Assembly (NCBI GenBank): GCA_963817635.1
Contig: CAWFPR010000005.1
Span: 310,001 to 374,000, forward strand
Length of the DNA stretch: 64,000 bases
Source of the DNA: CAWFPR01 sp963817635
GTDB lineage: Bacteria > Acidobacteriota > Vicinamibacteria > Vicinamibacterales > 2-12-FULL-66-21
Direction: 5' to 3'
In this document: positions 21,242 through 31,739 of the stretch, in pieces
Layout: each line of letters opens with the position of its first letter
How positions within the stretch are numbered: the stretch's first letter is position 1
The notes under the pieces: model-generated
What the model saw: the letters and a program-made list of their open reading frames with translations, nothing else
Told to the model about the DNA's origin: nothing
The model's database searches: none
Position numbers and translations under genes: made by a program

Positions 21242-21861
21242 TCGACCGTCAGACGAAGGAAACGGCGATCGCGCTGACGATCGCGCTCGACGGGCGCGGA
21301 CGGTACGACATCAGCACGGGCATCCGTTTCCTCGACCACATGCTGGAACTGGTGGCACGGCACGGCGCGTTCGATCTCACGATCCGCGCGACCGGCGATC
21401 TCGACGTCGATCAGCACCATACGGTGGAAGACGCCGGCATCGCGCTCGGCGAGGCGGTCTCGGCGGCCCTGGGCACACGCCGCGGGATCAACCGCGCGGG
21501 CTATTTCGTCATGCCGATGGACGAGACGCTGGCCGTGGCCGCTGTGGACCTGGGCGGGCGCGTGCACGCGGTCGTCGATCTGCGACTGAAGGTCCGGCGC
21601 GTCGGCGATCTCCAGTCGGAACTGGTCGCCGACTTCTTCGAGGGCTTTGCCCAGGGCGCCCGGGCCAACGTGCACGTCAAGGTTCTGTACGGGCGTTCGA
21701 GCCACCATCAGGTCGAAGCGGTGTTCAAGGCGTTCGCGCGCGCGCTGCGCGTGGCGTGCGCCCGCGATCCCCGCATGGCTCGCATGCTGCCGACGACCAA
21801 GGGCCTGCTGGCACCCGCGGCCGGGCGAAGGCGAGCCGGGGCCCGGAGGCGCGGACGTTGA
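21226..21861 (+). CDS. hisB: Imidazoleglycerol-phosphate dehydratase
   Basis: Mn-dependent dehydration of IGP; monofunctional, about 211 aa, without a histidinol-phosphatase domain. Metal-binding motifs are FLDHMLELVARHG, DQHHTVEDAGIALGEA and GRSSHHQVEAVFKAF, all intact in one frame. GTG at 21226 (MRRGVIDRQTKET) is preceded by GGAGG and lies inside the hisC 3' end, giving coupled translation. The C-terminal AAGRRRAGARRRGR is unusually basic. Its stop overlaps the hisH start (TTGA). The histidinol phosphatase must be elsewhere. Confidence 0.92.
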   Translation: MRRGVIDRQTKETAIALTIALDGRGRYDISTGIRFLDHMLELVARHGAFDLTIRATGDLDVDQHHTVEDAGIALGEAVSAALGTRRGINRAGYFVMPMDETLAVAAVDLGGRVHAVVDLRLKVRRVGDLQSELVADFFEGFAQGARANVHVKVLYGRSSHHQVEAVFKAFARALRVACARDPRMARMLPTTKGLLAPAAGRRRAGARRRGR

Positions 21862-22479
21862 GCGCCGCCATCGCACTCGTCGACTACGGAGCCGGCAACC
21901 TGGCCTCGGTGAGGAAAGGGCTGTCCGCGGCGGGCGCCGAATGGCGCACGCCGCTTTCGCCCGCCGACCTCTTCGACGCCGCCGGCATCGTCGTCCCTGG
22001 CGTCGGGCATTTCTCGACGACCGCCGCGCTCGGGCCGCGAGTGGCGCTCGGCCATTCGCGCGCGCGTTGACGCCGGCGTGCCCCTGCTCGGCGTCTGTCT
22101 CGGCATGCAGTGGCTGTTCGACGGGAGCGAGGAAGCGGGCGACGTCGCCGGACTCGGACTGATCGGAGGCCGCGTGTCACGCATGGAGGGTGACGCCGGG
22201 CGCGCGGTGAAGATTCCGCACGTCGGCTGGAACCGGCTCGACATCGTGAGGCCCTCGCGCATCCTCGACGGCGTGCTCGACGGCGCGCAGGTGTACTTCA
22301 CGCATTCGTTCGCGGCGCCGGTCACGATCGAGACCGTCGCCACCTGCGAGCACGGCGCCGTCTTCGCCGCCGCCGTGGAACGGGGCCGCGCATTCGGCGT
22401 GCAGTTTCACCCCGAGAAGTCCGGCGATGCGGGACTGCGAATCCTGAGGAACTTCGTCGCATGCTCTCGAAACGCCTGA
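21858..22479 (+). CDS. hisH: Imidazole glycerol phosphate synthase, glutaminase subunit, one frameshift
   Basis: Class I glutamine amidotransferase that feeds ammonia to HisF. The start is TTG at 21858, overlapping the hisB stop. It begins SAAIALVDYGAGNLASVRKG, followed by IVVPGVGHFS. The nucleophile is in PLLGVCLGMQWLFDG and the His-Glu pair in GVQFHPEKSGD near the end. A one-base shift near 22050 separates the first 65 residues from VPLLGVCLGMQ. Its end overlaps hisF by 19 bp. About 206 aa, the normal size. Confidence 0.9.
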
Positions 22480-23217
22480 TCGCCTGCCTCGACGTCCGCA
22501 ACGGCACGGTCGTGAAGGGCGTGAACTTCGCGGGGCTGCGGGACGCGGGCGACCCGGCGGCGCTCGCGCGGCGCTACAACGCGGAAGGCATCGACGAGCT
22601 GGTGATCCTCGACGTGACCGCGACGATCGAGGCGCGCCGCGCGATTGACGAAACGATCCGCGCCGTCGCAGGCGAGCTGTTCATCCCGCTGGCGGTCGGC
22701 GGCGGCATCCGGTCGGAGGCGGATGCGGCCGCGGCATTCGAGGCGGGCGCCGACAAGGTGAGCCTGAACACCGCGGCGCTCGCCGATCCGGATCTCCTGA
22801 CCCGCCTGGCGCGCCGCTACGGGAGCCAGGCCGTGGTCATCGCGATCGACGCGAAGCGGACGGCGGACGGCTTCGACGTGTTCGCGCGAAGCGGCCAGGT
22901 GCCGGCGCGGCGCGATGCGGTCGCATGGGCGATCGAGGCCGAGCGCCGGGGCGCGGGTGAGGTGCTCCTCACCTCGATCGACCGGGACGGCACGCGCGCG
23001 GGCTTCGACTGCGAGATGACGGCGGCGGTGGCCGGCGCGGTGTCGATCCCCGTCATCGCCTCGGGAGGCGCCGGGACGTTCGAGCATTTCCACGAGGTGT
23101 TCACCGCCGGCCGCGCCGACGCCGCGCTGGCCGCCTCCGTGTTTCACTTCTCCGAGCACGCCGTCCTCGAACTGAAGCGGTTCCTGCTCGCAGAAAGGGA
23201 TCCCGGTCAGATGCTGA
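22461..23217 (+). CDS. hisF: Imidazole glycerol phosphate synthase, cyclase subunit
   Basis: TIM-barrel cyclase that makes IGP and AICAR from PRFAR with ammonia from HisH. It starts MLSKRLIACLDVRNGTVVKG. The catalytic Asp residues lie in ACLDVRNG and TSIDRDGTRAG; phosphate loops are VGGGIRS and ASGGAGTFEHF. As given, the frame runs on without a stop into hisA. One base added at GCAGAAAGGGATC (about 23191-23200) restores the canonical HisF end, GIPVRC, and TGA at 23215, overlapping the hisA ATG. I therefore annotate separate genes. Confidence 0.9.
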
Positions 23218-23895
23218 TTCCCTCCATCGATCTCCAGGGCGGGCGCATCGTCCAGCTCGTGCAGGGCGAACGGCTCGCCCTTTCGACGACGGCGATCGAC
23301 GAGTGGATTGAGAAATTTCGCGGATACCCGAAGGTGCAGCTCATCGATCTCGACGCCGCCAGGGCAGAGGGGAACAACCGGGCACTGGTCGCGCGGATTT
23401 GTGCGGCGCTCCCCTGCCGGGTCGGCGGCGGCATCCGGACGATCGACACGGCCAGGGCCGTGCTCGCGCTGGGTGCGCGCAAAGTCATCATCGGGTCGGC
23501 CCTGTTCGACGCCGGCGGCGTCAACCTCGATTTCGCGGCGAGTCTCGCGGCGGCGATCCCGCACGAACAACTGATCGCCGCCGTGGACAGCCGCGAGGGA
23601 CGAGTCGTCACCCACGGGTGGCGGACCGCGACGGCGCTGGCGCCGGAGGACGCCGTCCGTCAACTGGAGCCGTTCGTCGGCGAGTTCCTCTACACCCACG
23701 TCGATCGCGAAGGGCTCATGCGCGGGACCGACATGGCGGCGATCGCGCGCGTCAAGGCGGCGACGACCCGGCCGCTGACCGCCGCCGGCGGGATCACGAC
23801 CCGCGAGGAAATCGACGCCCTGGACGCCTTGCGGCATCGACGCCGTCGTCGGGATGGCGCTCTATACGGGACGGCTGGACGGCACCGGCCCGTGA
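23211..23895 (+). CDS. hisA: ProFAR isomerase (HisA), one frameshift
   Basis: TIM-barrel Amadori isomerase converting ProFAR to PRFAR. It starts MLIPSIDLQGGRIVQLVQGE, with the catalytic base in IDLQGG. Later come VQLIDLDAARAEGNN, CRVGGGIRTIDTAR, FLYTHVDREGLMRG (catalytic Asp) and AAGGITTREEID. The end lies in another frame after a shift near 23830: CGIDAVVGMALYTGRLDG, then TGA at 23893. Last gene of the his operon. The order hisF before hisA is reversed from the common hisA-hisF order. Confidence 0.9.
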
Positions 23896-23944
23896 CCGTC
23901 CGGCCATAAACCCCGCGCGCGCGCCTCTCGTCTAAGCCAGCACT

Positions 23945-24634
23945 ATGCGACTTACTGCCATCGCGCTGATGACGCTCACGCTGGCCGCGCCGGCCGCCGC
24001 TGGGCAAAAGGAAACCGAAACCTTCGATCGGACCATCCCCTTCGCCCAGGGCGGCACGCTCAGGCTGAAGAACTTCTCGGGTAACGTGCGCGTCACCGGC
24101 ACGGCGGGCAGCGACGTGATCGTGCACGCCACGCGCCGCGCGACCCGCGAGCGCCTCGACAACATCAAGCTCGACATCCAGGTGAACGGCTCGCGCATGG
24201 ACATCGAGGCCAACAAGCGCAACAGCGACTGGAACGAGAAGAACGACAACGTCGTCGAGACGGCCTTCGAGATCCAGGTTCCGGCCAACACGAAGCTCGA
24301 TCTCGAGGTGTTCTCGTCGGACGTGACCGTCGTGGGCACGACCGCCGACATCAAGGCCCACAGCTTCAGCGGCACCATCAACCTCGACATGAGCCAGGCC
24401 GCCGACTATCCGGGCATTTCGGCCGAAACGTTCAGCGGCGACATCAAGGCCCGGCTGGCGGCGGGCGGCAACGGCCAGGTGGACTTCAGCACCTTCAGCG
24501 GCGATCTTCGCAGCGACCTGCCGCTCACGGTCCACGGCACATCGAAGCGGAACATGACGGCCGAGATCGGCAGCGGCGGCGGCTCGACGCTGCACTTCAA
24601 GACCTTCAGCGGCGACGTCCGCGTCGTGCGCTAG
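23945..24634 (+). CDS. Secreted DUF4097-type beta-helical protein
   Basis: A 229-aa exported protein: a signal peptide (MRLTAIALMTLTLAAPAAAG) is followed by a repetitive beta-rich domain of the DUF4097 (LiaG-like adhesin) type. Internal repeats of the form TFSGDI/L recur at about 157-163, 178-183 and 218-223, typical of stacked beta-strand turns. No catalytic residues or anchor are seen. It lies 50 bp after hisA in the same direction, but has its own spacing and is functionally unrelated. Function unknown. Confidence 0.75.
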   Translation: MRLTAIALMTLTLAAPAAAGQKETETFDRTIPFAQGGTLRLKNFSGNVRVTGTAGSDVIVHATRRATRERLDNIKLDIQVNGSRMDIEANKRNSDWNEKNDNVVETAFEIQVPANTKLDLEVFSSDVTVVGTTADIKAHSFSGTINLDMSQAADYPGISAETFSGDIKARLAAGGNGQVDFSTFSGDLRSDLPLTVHGTSKRNMTAEIGSGGGSTLHFKTFSGDVRVVR

Positions 24635-24660
24635 CGCCCCGCTTTGGATTACGCTGGCGC

Positions 24661-26977
24661 ATGCGCATGCGCCAGCGCCTGATTCCGCTTACTGCTGCTT
24701 GCGCCGGCCGCCGCGGGGTGCGCCCGCGAGGCCGGCCTGTTCTCCGAGCCGAACGCGCGCGCACACGTCGAAATGCTCGCGGGCACGATCGGCAGCCGCC
24801 CTATCGGCACCGACGCGAACGCCCGGGCGCGCGCCTACCTGATCGATCAGCTCAAGCTCTACGGCCTGGACGTGCGCGTCCAGGAAACCGATGCCCGCCG
24901 CCCCTCGATCGGCAGGACGGCCCACGTGTCCAACATCATCGGACTGCTCCCCGGCCAGCGTCCCGAGGCCATCGGCCTGCTCGCGCACTACGACTCGGTG
25001 CCGGCCGCGCCGGGAGCCGGCGACAATGCGCTCGGCGTGGCCGTGGTGCTGGAAACCGCGCGCGTGCTCGCCGCCCTCCCGAGCCGGCAATGGACGACGT
25101 ACGTGCTGCTGACGGACGGCGAAGAAGCGGGCCTGATGGGGGCCGCGGGCCTGATGACGGACCGGACGATCACGGACCATCTCATGGCGTACATCAATCT
25201 CGACTCCGCCGGGTCGTCGGGGCCCGCGGTGCTGTTCGAGACGGGACCGGGGAACGGCTGGCTCGTCGGTCCGTGGGCCAGGCACGCGCCGCACCCGCGC
25301 GGCGCCTCGTACGGCCTCGAGATCTACCGCAGGCTCCCGAACGACACCGACTTCTCGATTCTCAAGCAGCGGGAGATCCCGGGGCTCAACTTCGCCATGG
25401 TCGGCGACAGCTACGCCTATCACACCGCGCGCGATACGCCCGAGCGGCTCTCGGCGCGGACGATTCGGGATACGGGTGAGAACACGGTGGCGGTCGCCGC
25501 CGCGCTCGATCGAATCGACATCACACAGCGCTCGGCGTCCGACGTGACCTACTTCGACATCGGGCGCACGGCGGCGGTCAGCTACTCGTCGCTCGTCAAC
25601 TGGATGGTGGCCCTTGCCGCGATCGTCCTGGGCGTGCTCGCCTCGGTCCGGGTCGTCAGGGCAGCCGTGCGTCTCGGCGGTCCGGGACGCTGGGTCCTCA
25701 CGGTCGTGTGGACCATCCTCGGCGCGGGCGTGGTCGCCGGCGGGATGGCCGGCGCGACCTGGGCGCTGAGGGCCGCGCGGGCGGTCTATCATCCGTGGTA
25801 CGCCTCGCCCGACCGGTTGCTGGTGTTTCTCGCCGTCATCGGAACCACACTTGGCTGGGGCATGGTCCGGGCCGGCGCGTGGCTTCCGTCCCGCGCGCAC
25901 GGCGTCCGCCACCCGATCGTCGCGTGGAGCATCGCCCTCCCGTGCTGGATCGCGCTGGCCTCCGCGGCGCTCTGGTTCGCGCCGTCGGCGGCGTACCTCG
26001 TCGCCGTGCCCCTGCTGGCCGCCGGCGCGGCGCTTCTTGTCGCGCCGCCGACCAATGGCGGCGCCGTCAGGCTCGCCTCGGTCGTCATCCTGGCGGTGAC
26101 GGCCACGCTGTGGCTGCGGGACACGGTCGAACTGTTCCGGTTCCTGGTCGCTGTCTTCGGGCGGCTGCCGCTCATCACGCCGGTGTTCGTCTACGCCGCG
26201 CTGCTCGCCGTGGCTGGCGTCATGATCGTGCCGCCGCTGGTCGCGGCTGTCGGGGCGGCGCGTCCTCTCCTGCGGCCGTCGGTGCTGACAACGATCGGCC
26301 TGGTCGCCGTCGTGAGTGCGGCGGGAGCCGCCTATGGAGCCGCCGCCTACACGCACGAGCAGCCGCTGCGGCGCTACGTCCGGGCTCTCCAGGAGCCTGG
26401 CGGCGCGACGGCAACGTGGGAGGTCGCCTCGAACGAGCCCGGCCTCGATCTCGCCGTCGGCGCGCCTGGCGGCTGGCTGCCGCGAAGCGACCGGCCCGAG
26501 TCGAGCGTGCCCTGGGGGCGCCTCCCGGACCCGTTCGTGTTTCGCACGAACGGTCCCACGCTCGGCGCGCCGCCCGTGGACATCGCCGGCTTCACCGCGA
26601 ACGCGGTCGAGGGCGGCGCCGAAGTGTCCTTCACGGTCGTCCCGCGAACGCCGGGTCTCATGGTGGCGTTCGTGCTTCCGCCCGGGCTGACGCCGGCGCG
26701 ATCGAATCTCCCCGGCGTCCCGCGCCTGGGCCGCTGGACCGCCGCGTATTTCGCGCCGCCCCGCGAAGGCGTGCGCTGGCGCGCGAGCTTCCTCGACGCG
26801 GCGCCGGAACGGCTGCGCGACGTGCGGGTGGTGGTCACGGACTTCGGGTTCCCCGGCGGCGAGGGCTGGCAGCGGCTGCCGGCGTGGCTCCCGCAGGACC
26901 ACGCGGTCTGGACCGCGACGGCGACGTGGGTCGTCCTCCCGCCGTCCGGACTTGAGCCGGTGCCGCCATTACGTTAG
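24661..26977 (+). CDS. M28 zinc peptidase with multi-span membrane domain (ERMP1-like), one frameshift
   Basis: Membrane-anchored aminopeptidase-like enzyme. A short N-terminal hydrophobic segment with a possible lipobox (APAAAGCA) is followed by an M28 domain with the zinc ligands in place: GLLAHYDSVP, GAGDNALGVA, TDGEEAGLMGA, INLDSAGSSG and YAYHTARDTPE. From about residue 300 there are roughly nine membrane helices (ALAAIVLGVLASV, LPCWIALASAALWF and others), then an extracellular beta-rich tail of about 200 residues. The start at 24661 (MRMRQRLIPL) is in a different frame from the body; one base added near 24695 joins them. Substrate unknown. Confidence 0.8.
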
Positions 26978-26988
26978 ACTGCGTAGCC

Positions 26989-27008
26989 GTTACGTCGTTC
27001 TACGTAAC
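26989..27008. promoter_or_regulatory. Perfect inverted repeat GTTACGT / ACGTAAC before the AAA ATPase gene
   Basis: GTTACGT at 26989-26995 and ACGTAAC at 27002-27008 flank a 6-nt spacer, 6 bp before the ATG at 27015. Related TACG/CGTA words occur just upstream (26970-26985). Its placement over the ribosome-binding region suggests an operator or a translation-blocking hairpin. No ligand can be inferred. Confidence 0.4.
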
Positions 27009-27014
27009 AGCCCG

Positions 27015-28194
27015 ATGATGGCGATGGACAATCCATTCGTATACGGCGAGATCGTCCCGCCCGACTCGTTCGTCGATCGCGAGGTCGAGCTGGACCGGCT
27101 CGCCGGCGATCTCGCCGCCGGCCAGAAGGTCTTCCTCATTTCTCCGCGGCGCTACGGCAAGTCGTCGCTCATCCGGCAGGCGCTGCGGTCCGCCGCGCGC
27201 GGCGGCGCCCTCACGGTCGAGGTCACCGTGAGCAGCTACAGCTCCTACGTGGCCTTCCTCGAGGGCTACGCCCGCGCCCTGCTCTCGGTCGAAACGCGGC
27301 TCGATCGGGCGCGGGCGTGGTTCCGCGACATGCTCGGTTCGGCCCGGCCGGACATTCGCATGGAGCGCGACCCGGCCGGCGGCAGCCTGCTGGCGCTGTC
27401 GTTCCCCGCGGCGCGAACCGATCGCGATGTCTCGCGGCTCGCCGAGCAGGTCTTCGCGCTGCCGGGCCGCATCGCCGAAGCCCGCCGCCGCCGCCTGGCC
27501 GTCGCGCTCGACGAGTTCCAGGCGATCGGGTCGTTCGACGGCGGAGACGGAAAGGGCGCGCGCATGCACCAGGTCGAGCATGCGCTGCGCGCCGCCGTGC
27601 AGCAGCAGCGGCAGGTCGGCTACGTGTTCTCCGGATCCGAACCGGCGCTGATGGAGCGGATGCTCGGCCGGAGCCGCCCGTTCTACAAGGCCGGCCCCGT
27701 CATGCGCCTTCAGAAGATTCCAGCGGACCGCTTCGCCGAGTTCGTCGACGCGCGATTCCGCGCGACGCGGATGCGGCCCGAAGCGGGCCTCGGCGCCGCC
27801 GTCGTCGAACTGGCGGGCAACCTCCCGTACGACGTGCAGCGCCTCGCGCACGAGGTGTGGGACGATGCCCGGGCCGGCGGGACGCAAGACGGTGGGGCTC
27901 GACGATCTGCACGAAACGTTGAAGCGGCTGCTCGGCGAGCACGACGCGATCTTCGAGGGCGCCTGGCAACGCCTGACCCTCGCGCAGCGCGCGGCGCTGA
28001 GGGCGGTGGTCATCGAGGACGGCCGGGAGCTGCTCTCCGGGGACGTGCGCACCCGTCATCGCCTGAGCGGCACGTCAACCGTGCAGACCTCGCTCACCGC
28101 GCTCGTCCGCGACGACGTGCTCGCGCGTGAGGGGCCGCGGTATGTTGTGGTGGACTCGCTCTTCCGCGAATGGGTAGCGCGGCACACTTACTAG
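27015..28194 (+). CDS. AAA/STAND-type P-loop ATPase with C-terminal winged helix, one frameshift
   Basis: A 392-aa protein of the Archaeal_ATPase-like family (PF01637 type). Starting at MMAMDNPFVYGEIVPPDSFV, it has Walker A FLISPRRYGKSSLIRQA and Walker B RLAVALDEFQAIG. A sensor-like GYVFSGSEPALMERML and LAGNLPYDVQRLAHEVW follow. After a one-base shift near 27890 the C-terminal part (LTLAQRAALRAVV to DSLFREWVARH) looks like a winged helix. Such proteins often act as signalling or regulatory ATPases; the partner is not evident. The upstream GTTACGT palindrome may control it. The same-strand MFS gene follows after a heptamer array. Confidence 0.75.
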
Positions 28195-28195
28195 G

Positions 28196-28262
28196 GCTCA
28201 AGGCTCAAGGCTCAAGGCTCAAGGCTCAGGGCTCAGGGCTCAGGGCTGAAGGCCCAAGCTCA
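28196..28262. repeat. Heptamer array (GGCTCAA / GGCTCAG) upstream of the MFS gene
   Basis: About nine near-perfect copies of the 7-bp unit GGCTCAR occur between the AAA ATPase stop and the MFS start, ending 10 bp before its ATG. Similar heptamer arrays occur at 31676, 38283, 44606 and 63989. Confidence 0.9.
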
Positions 28263-28271
28263 GGGATTCAG

Positions 28272-29582
28272 ATGAACTGGCTCACTCGACTTGGGCTCGG
28301 ACGGCCGGATCTTCGGGCGTGGGCGATGTACGACTGGGCGAACTCGGCGTTCCAGACGACGATCATTGCCGCGATCTTCCCGATCTACTACCGCGACGTC
28401 GCGGCCGCCGGGCTCGATCCGGCGGTCGCGGACAGCCGTTTCGGCTGGGCCACGACGGTCGCGATCCTCATCGTCGCCATCATCGCGCCGTTCCTCGGAG
28501 CCGTGGCCGACTATGCCGCCGTGAAGAAGCGGCTCCTGGCCGTGTTTCTCGCGATCGGCGTCGTGGCCACCGGCGCGATGTACTGGATTCAGCGCGGCGA
28601 CTGGATGTTCGCGCTCGTCCTGTTCGTCATCGGCAACGTCGGCGTGGCCGGCAGCATCGTCTTTTACGAATCGCTGCTGCCCCATCTGGTTGGCGAGGCG
28701 GACCTCGACAGGGTGTCGTCGGCCGGCTACGCGGTCGGCTATCTGGGCGGCGGCGCGCTGCTGGCGATCAACGCCGCCTGGATCATGGAGCCGCGCTTCT
28801 TCGGGTTCCCCGACGCTGGACTGGCCACGCGCGTCAGTCTCGCGAGCGTCGCGGTCTGGTGGCTGGTTTTCTCGATTCCGCTGTTCCGCAGGGTGGCCGA
28901 GCCCCCACGGCGTCTCGAAGCGGGCGAGCGACCCGGCGGGAGCGCGCTCGGCACGTCGGCGCGCAGGCTCATCGAGACGTTCGGCGAACTGCGGCGGTAC
29001 CGGCAGGCCTTCCTCCTGCTCGTGGCGTTCCTGCTCTACAACGACGGCATCCAGACGATCATCCGGATGGCGGCGCTGTACGGCGCGAGCGTCGGGATCG
29101 ATCGCGGCGCGATGATCGGGGCGCTCCTCGTCACGCAATTCGTCGGCGTCCCGTTCGCCTTCATGTTCGGCGCGTTCGCGGGCCGCATCGGCGCCAAGCG
29201 CGCGGTGTTCATCGGCCTGGCGGCCTACGCACTGATCACGGTGCTGGGCTACTACATGACGACCGCGACGCATTTCTTCGCGCTCGCGATCCTGGTCGGC
29301 ATGGTGCAGGGAGGCACGCAGGCACTCAGCCGGTCGCTGTTCGCCAGCATGATCCCGCGGCACAAGTCGTCGGAGTTCTTCGCCTTCTTCGGCGTGTTCG
29401 AGCGCTACGCGGGAATCCTCGGCCCGGCGATCTTCGCCTACGTGGTGCAGGCGACCGGCACGAGCCGGAACGCCATCCTGTCGATCGTGATGTTCTTCGT
29501 CGTCGGGGCCGCGATCCTGACGTTCGTGGACGTCGACGAGGGCCGCCGCGCCGCGCGCGCGGCGGAGGCCGAACTCGTGTAG
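28272..29582 (+). CDS. MFS transporter of the UMF1 / Atg22-like family
   Basis: A 436-aa inner-membrane carrier with about twelve helices. The N-terminal signature RAWAMYDWANSAFQTTI is characteristic of the UMF1 group; GYAVGYLGGGALLAI and GTQALSRSLFASMIP are further family landmarks. It starts at ATG 28272; longer in-frame starts would translate the heptamer array. Substrate unknown; amino acid export is reported for fungal Atg22 relatives, but that cannot be transferred with confidence. Stands alone and converges with the S9 peptidase gene (21 bp between stops). Confidence 0.88.
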   Translation: MNWLTRLGLGRPDLRAWAMYDWANSAFQTTIIAAIFPIYYRDVAAAGLDPAVADSRFGWATTVAILIVAIIAPFLGAVADYAAVKKRLLAVFLAIGVVATGAMYWIQRGDWMFALVLFVIGNVGVAGSIVFYESLLPHLVGEADLDRVSSAGYAVGYLGGGALLAINAAWIMEPRFFGFPDAGLATRVSLASVAVWWLVFSIPLFRRVAEPPRRLEAGERPGGSALGTSARRLIETFGELRRYRQAFLLLVAFLLYNDGIQTIIRMAALYGASVGIDRGAMIGALLVTQFVGVPFAFMFGAFAGRIGAKRAVFIGLAAYALITVLGYYMTTATHFFALAILVGMVQGGTQALSRSLFASMIPRHKSSEFFAFFGVFERYAGILGPAIFAYVVQATGTSRNAILSIVMFFVVGAAILTFVDVDEGRRAARAAEAELV

Positions 29583-29603
29583 GGCCTCAGACGCGCCACC
29601 TCT

Positions 29604-31593
29604 CTAACGCGGCGCGAGCCCGACCGTCCGCGGCGCGTCACCGAGCAGGTAGCGGTCCACGAACATCATCCACGCGTAGAAGTAGTAGTCGTTGTTCGCC
29701 GCATTGGCGAACATGAAGTGACCTTCGTTGTCGAAGAAGACCGTCCAGACCGGCACGTTGTTCGCGCGCACGGCCCTGGCCATCCCCTCGGCCTGGGCGA
29801 TCGGCACACGCGTGTCGCGGCGCCCGTGGATGATCAGCAGCGGCACGCGAATCTTGCCGGCGTTGGTGACCGGCGAAATCCGCGTCAGGACATCGCGCAT
29901 GGCCGGATCCGATTCATCTCCGTACTCCGCGCGACGGTTCGACTGGCGCTGCAGGTCGGTGCTCTGGAGGTACGAGAGGTAGTCGGACACGCCCGAGGCC
30001 GGCATGGCGCACCGGATCCGATCCGGATACATCGCGGCCACCGCGTAGGTCATGTAGCCGCCATAGCTGGCGCCCGTAACCGCAACCCGACCCTTGTCGA
30101 GATCGGGCTGCTGGCCAATCCAGTCGAGGAGCGCGCCGATGTCCTTCACCGCGTTTTCGCGCAACGGCCCGTCGTCGAGGTGCTCGAACTCCCGGCCGAA
30201 GCCGAAGCTGCCGCGCACGTTCGGAAAAATCATCGCCACGCCGCGCTCGTTCAGGAAATAGGCGCTTCGCCCCTGGAAGCGGGGACGCTCGCGGGCGTTC
30301 GCGCCGTTGGGCCCGCCGTGGATGTTGATAATCACCGGACGCGGTCCCGTGAATCGTGCCGGAGGACGGTAGAGCACGCCGCTGATCTCCAGGCCGTCGA
30401 AGCTCTTCCACTTCACGATCTGCGGCTCGGGCAGCGACTCCGGATTGAACGGCCCGAGTTCGCTCGACGTCCAGCGGGCGATCGCGCCGGTCTTCGCATC
30501 GACGGAGAACACGTCGCCCCAGGTGCGCAGCGACCACAGGTTGACAGCCACTTCGGTCCCGCCGGGGCGCCACTGGGGGCTGCTGTTGGGCAGCAGGAGT
30601 CCGGCTGGCAGCTTCGGCGTCGAGCGCAGCGCGGCCGTCGCTGCGTCCAGCAGTTCCAACCGGCTCGACTCCATGCCGTCGAACACGACCGCCAGGGTCC
30701 TGCCGTCCGGCGACAGCGCGAACGACTCGACGCTCTGCCCGTCCTTCGTGAGCGCCGTCCATTTGACGCGATCGACATCGGTGCGCCAGATCCGCATCGT
30801 GTCGCCTTCGCGGTTGCTCGCCGCGTACACGGTTTTTCCATCCGGGGAATACTGCGGCCACGCCCAGTTCGCCTGGTCGGTGGGAGTGAGCGGGATCTTC
30901 TCGCCGGTCGCCGCCTTCACACGCCACAGGTACTTCTGCTCGTTCGTGACGACGCTCATCGCCAGCAGTTCCGAGTCGTCGGCGGACCACTGGGCGACGT
31001 TCCAGCTGCCTTCGGTCTCGGCGACGAGCCTGAGGCTGGCGGGATCGAGAGGATTCATCACGTACAGGTCGCGGTCCTTCCCGTTGCGCCGGGACGATTC
31101 GAAGGCGATCAGCCCTCCCTTGTGCGACCAGGCGGGCGTGCCGTAACGGGCCTTCCCATCGGTGATCATCGTCGTCCGGCCGGTGGCGACGTCGAAGCGG
31201 AACAACTGCGTCGACTCGGCGCCGCTGCCCACGTCCTTCGTGAACACGAAGAACTCGCCGCGCGTCGGTTCGTACGACGCGCCGCCCCGGACGCCGTCCC
31301 GGAAGAAGGTCAACTGCTCGCGGTCCATATCCGGGCCCGTGCACGGCGTGAATCTGCGGCACGTTGCCGAATCTGGTGGCAATCAGGATTTGCCGCCGCG
31401 TCGGATGCCAGGCGAGCATCTGCGCCTGCCGGCCGCTGCCATACGGGACCAGCGTGTCAGCGAGGGCGACCGGGATCGGGGGAACCCCCTCGACCGAAGC
31501 ACCCGCCGGAACAGGCACCGTGGCCTCCTGGGCGAACAGGGACAAGGGCAGCAAGGTCAGGACGACCGCCGCCAGGCGAGGGAGTAGTCGCAT
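29604..31593 (-). CDS. Secreted S9 family prolyl oligopeptidase-like peptidase, one frameshift
   Basis: Exported serine peptidase of the dipeptidyl/acylaminoacyl peptidase group, about 663 aa. A signal peptide (MRLLPRLAAVVLTLLPLSLF) leads to a beta-propeller built from WD40-like/TolB-like repeats (FRFDVATGRTTMITDG, FALSPDGRTLAVVFDG). The C-terminal alpha/beta hydrolase carries the triad: Ser in VTGASYGGYMT, Asp in HGRRDTRVPIAQ, His in DNEGHFMFA. The oxyanion segment is IINIHGGPNG. A one-base shift near 31345 lies early in the propeller. ATG at 31593 was chosen because it opens the signal peptide. It likely degrades peptides in the periplasm. Confidence 0.88.
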
Positions 31594-31675
31594 AAGACGC
31601 ACCAATAGAAGAAGTTACGGGAGCATTTTCGATTATAGTGCAAACCTGGGGGACACGGTTCACGTCCAAGGCAAA

Positions 31676-31729
31676 GGGCTCAGGGCTCAGGGCTCAGGGC
31701 TCAGGGGTCAGGGCTCAGGGTGGGCGAGA
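31676..31729. repeat. Heptamer array (GGCTCAG) upstream of the TIGR01777 gene
   Basis: Six or seven copies of GGCTCAG, one degenerate, lie in the divergent gap between the S9 peptidase start (31593) and the epimerase start (31740), ending about 10 bp before the latter. Confidence 0.9.
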
Positions 31730-31739
31730 GGTTCAGCGA

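Noticed and set aside
22461..23909. HisF-HisA fusion protein in one uninterrupted frame
   Set aside because: One base added in GAAAGGG near 23195 restores the standard HisF end GIPVRC and a TGA that overlaps the hisA ATG, like the other junctions of the operon. The fusion is best explained by an indel.
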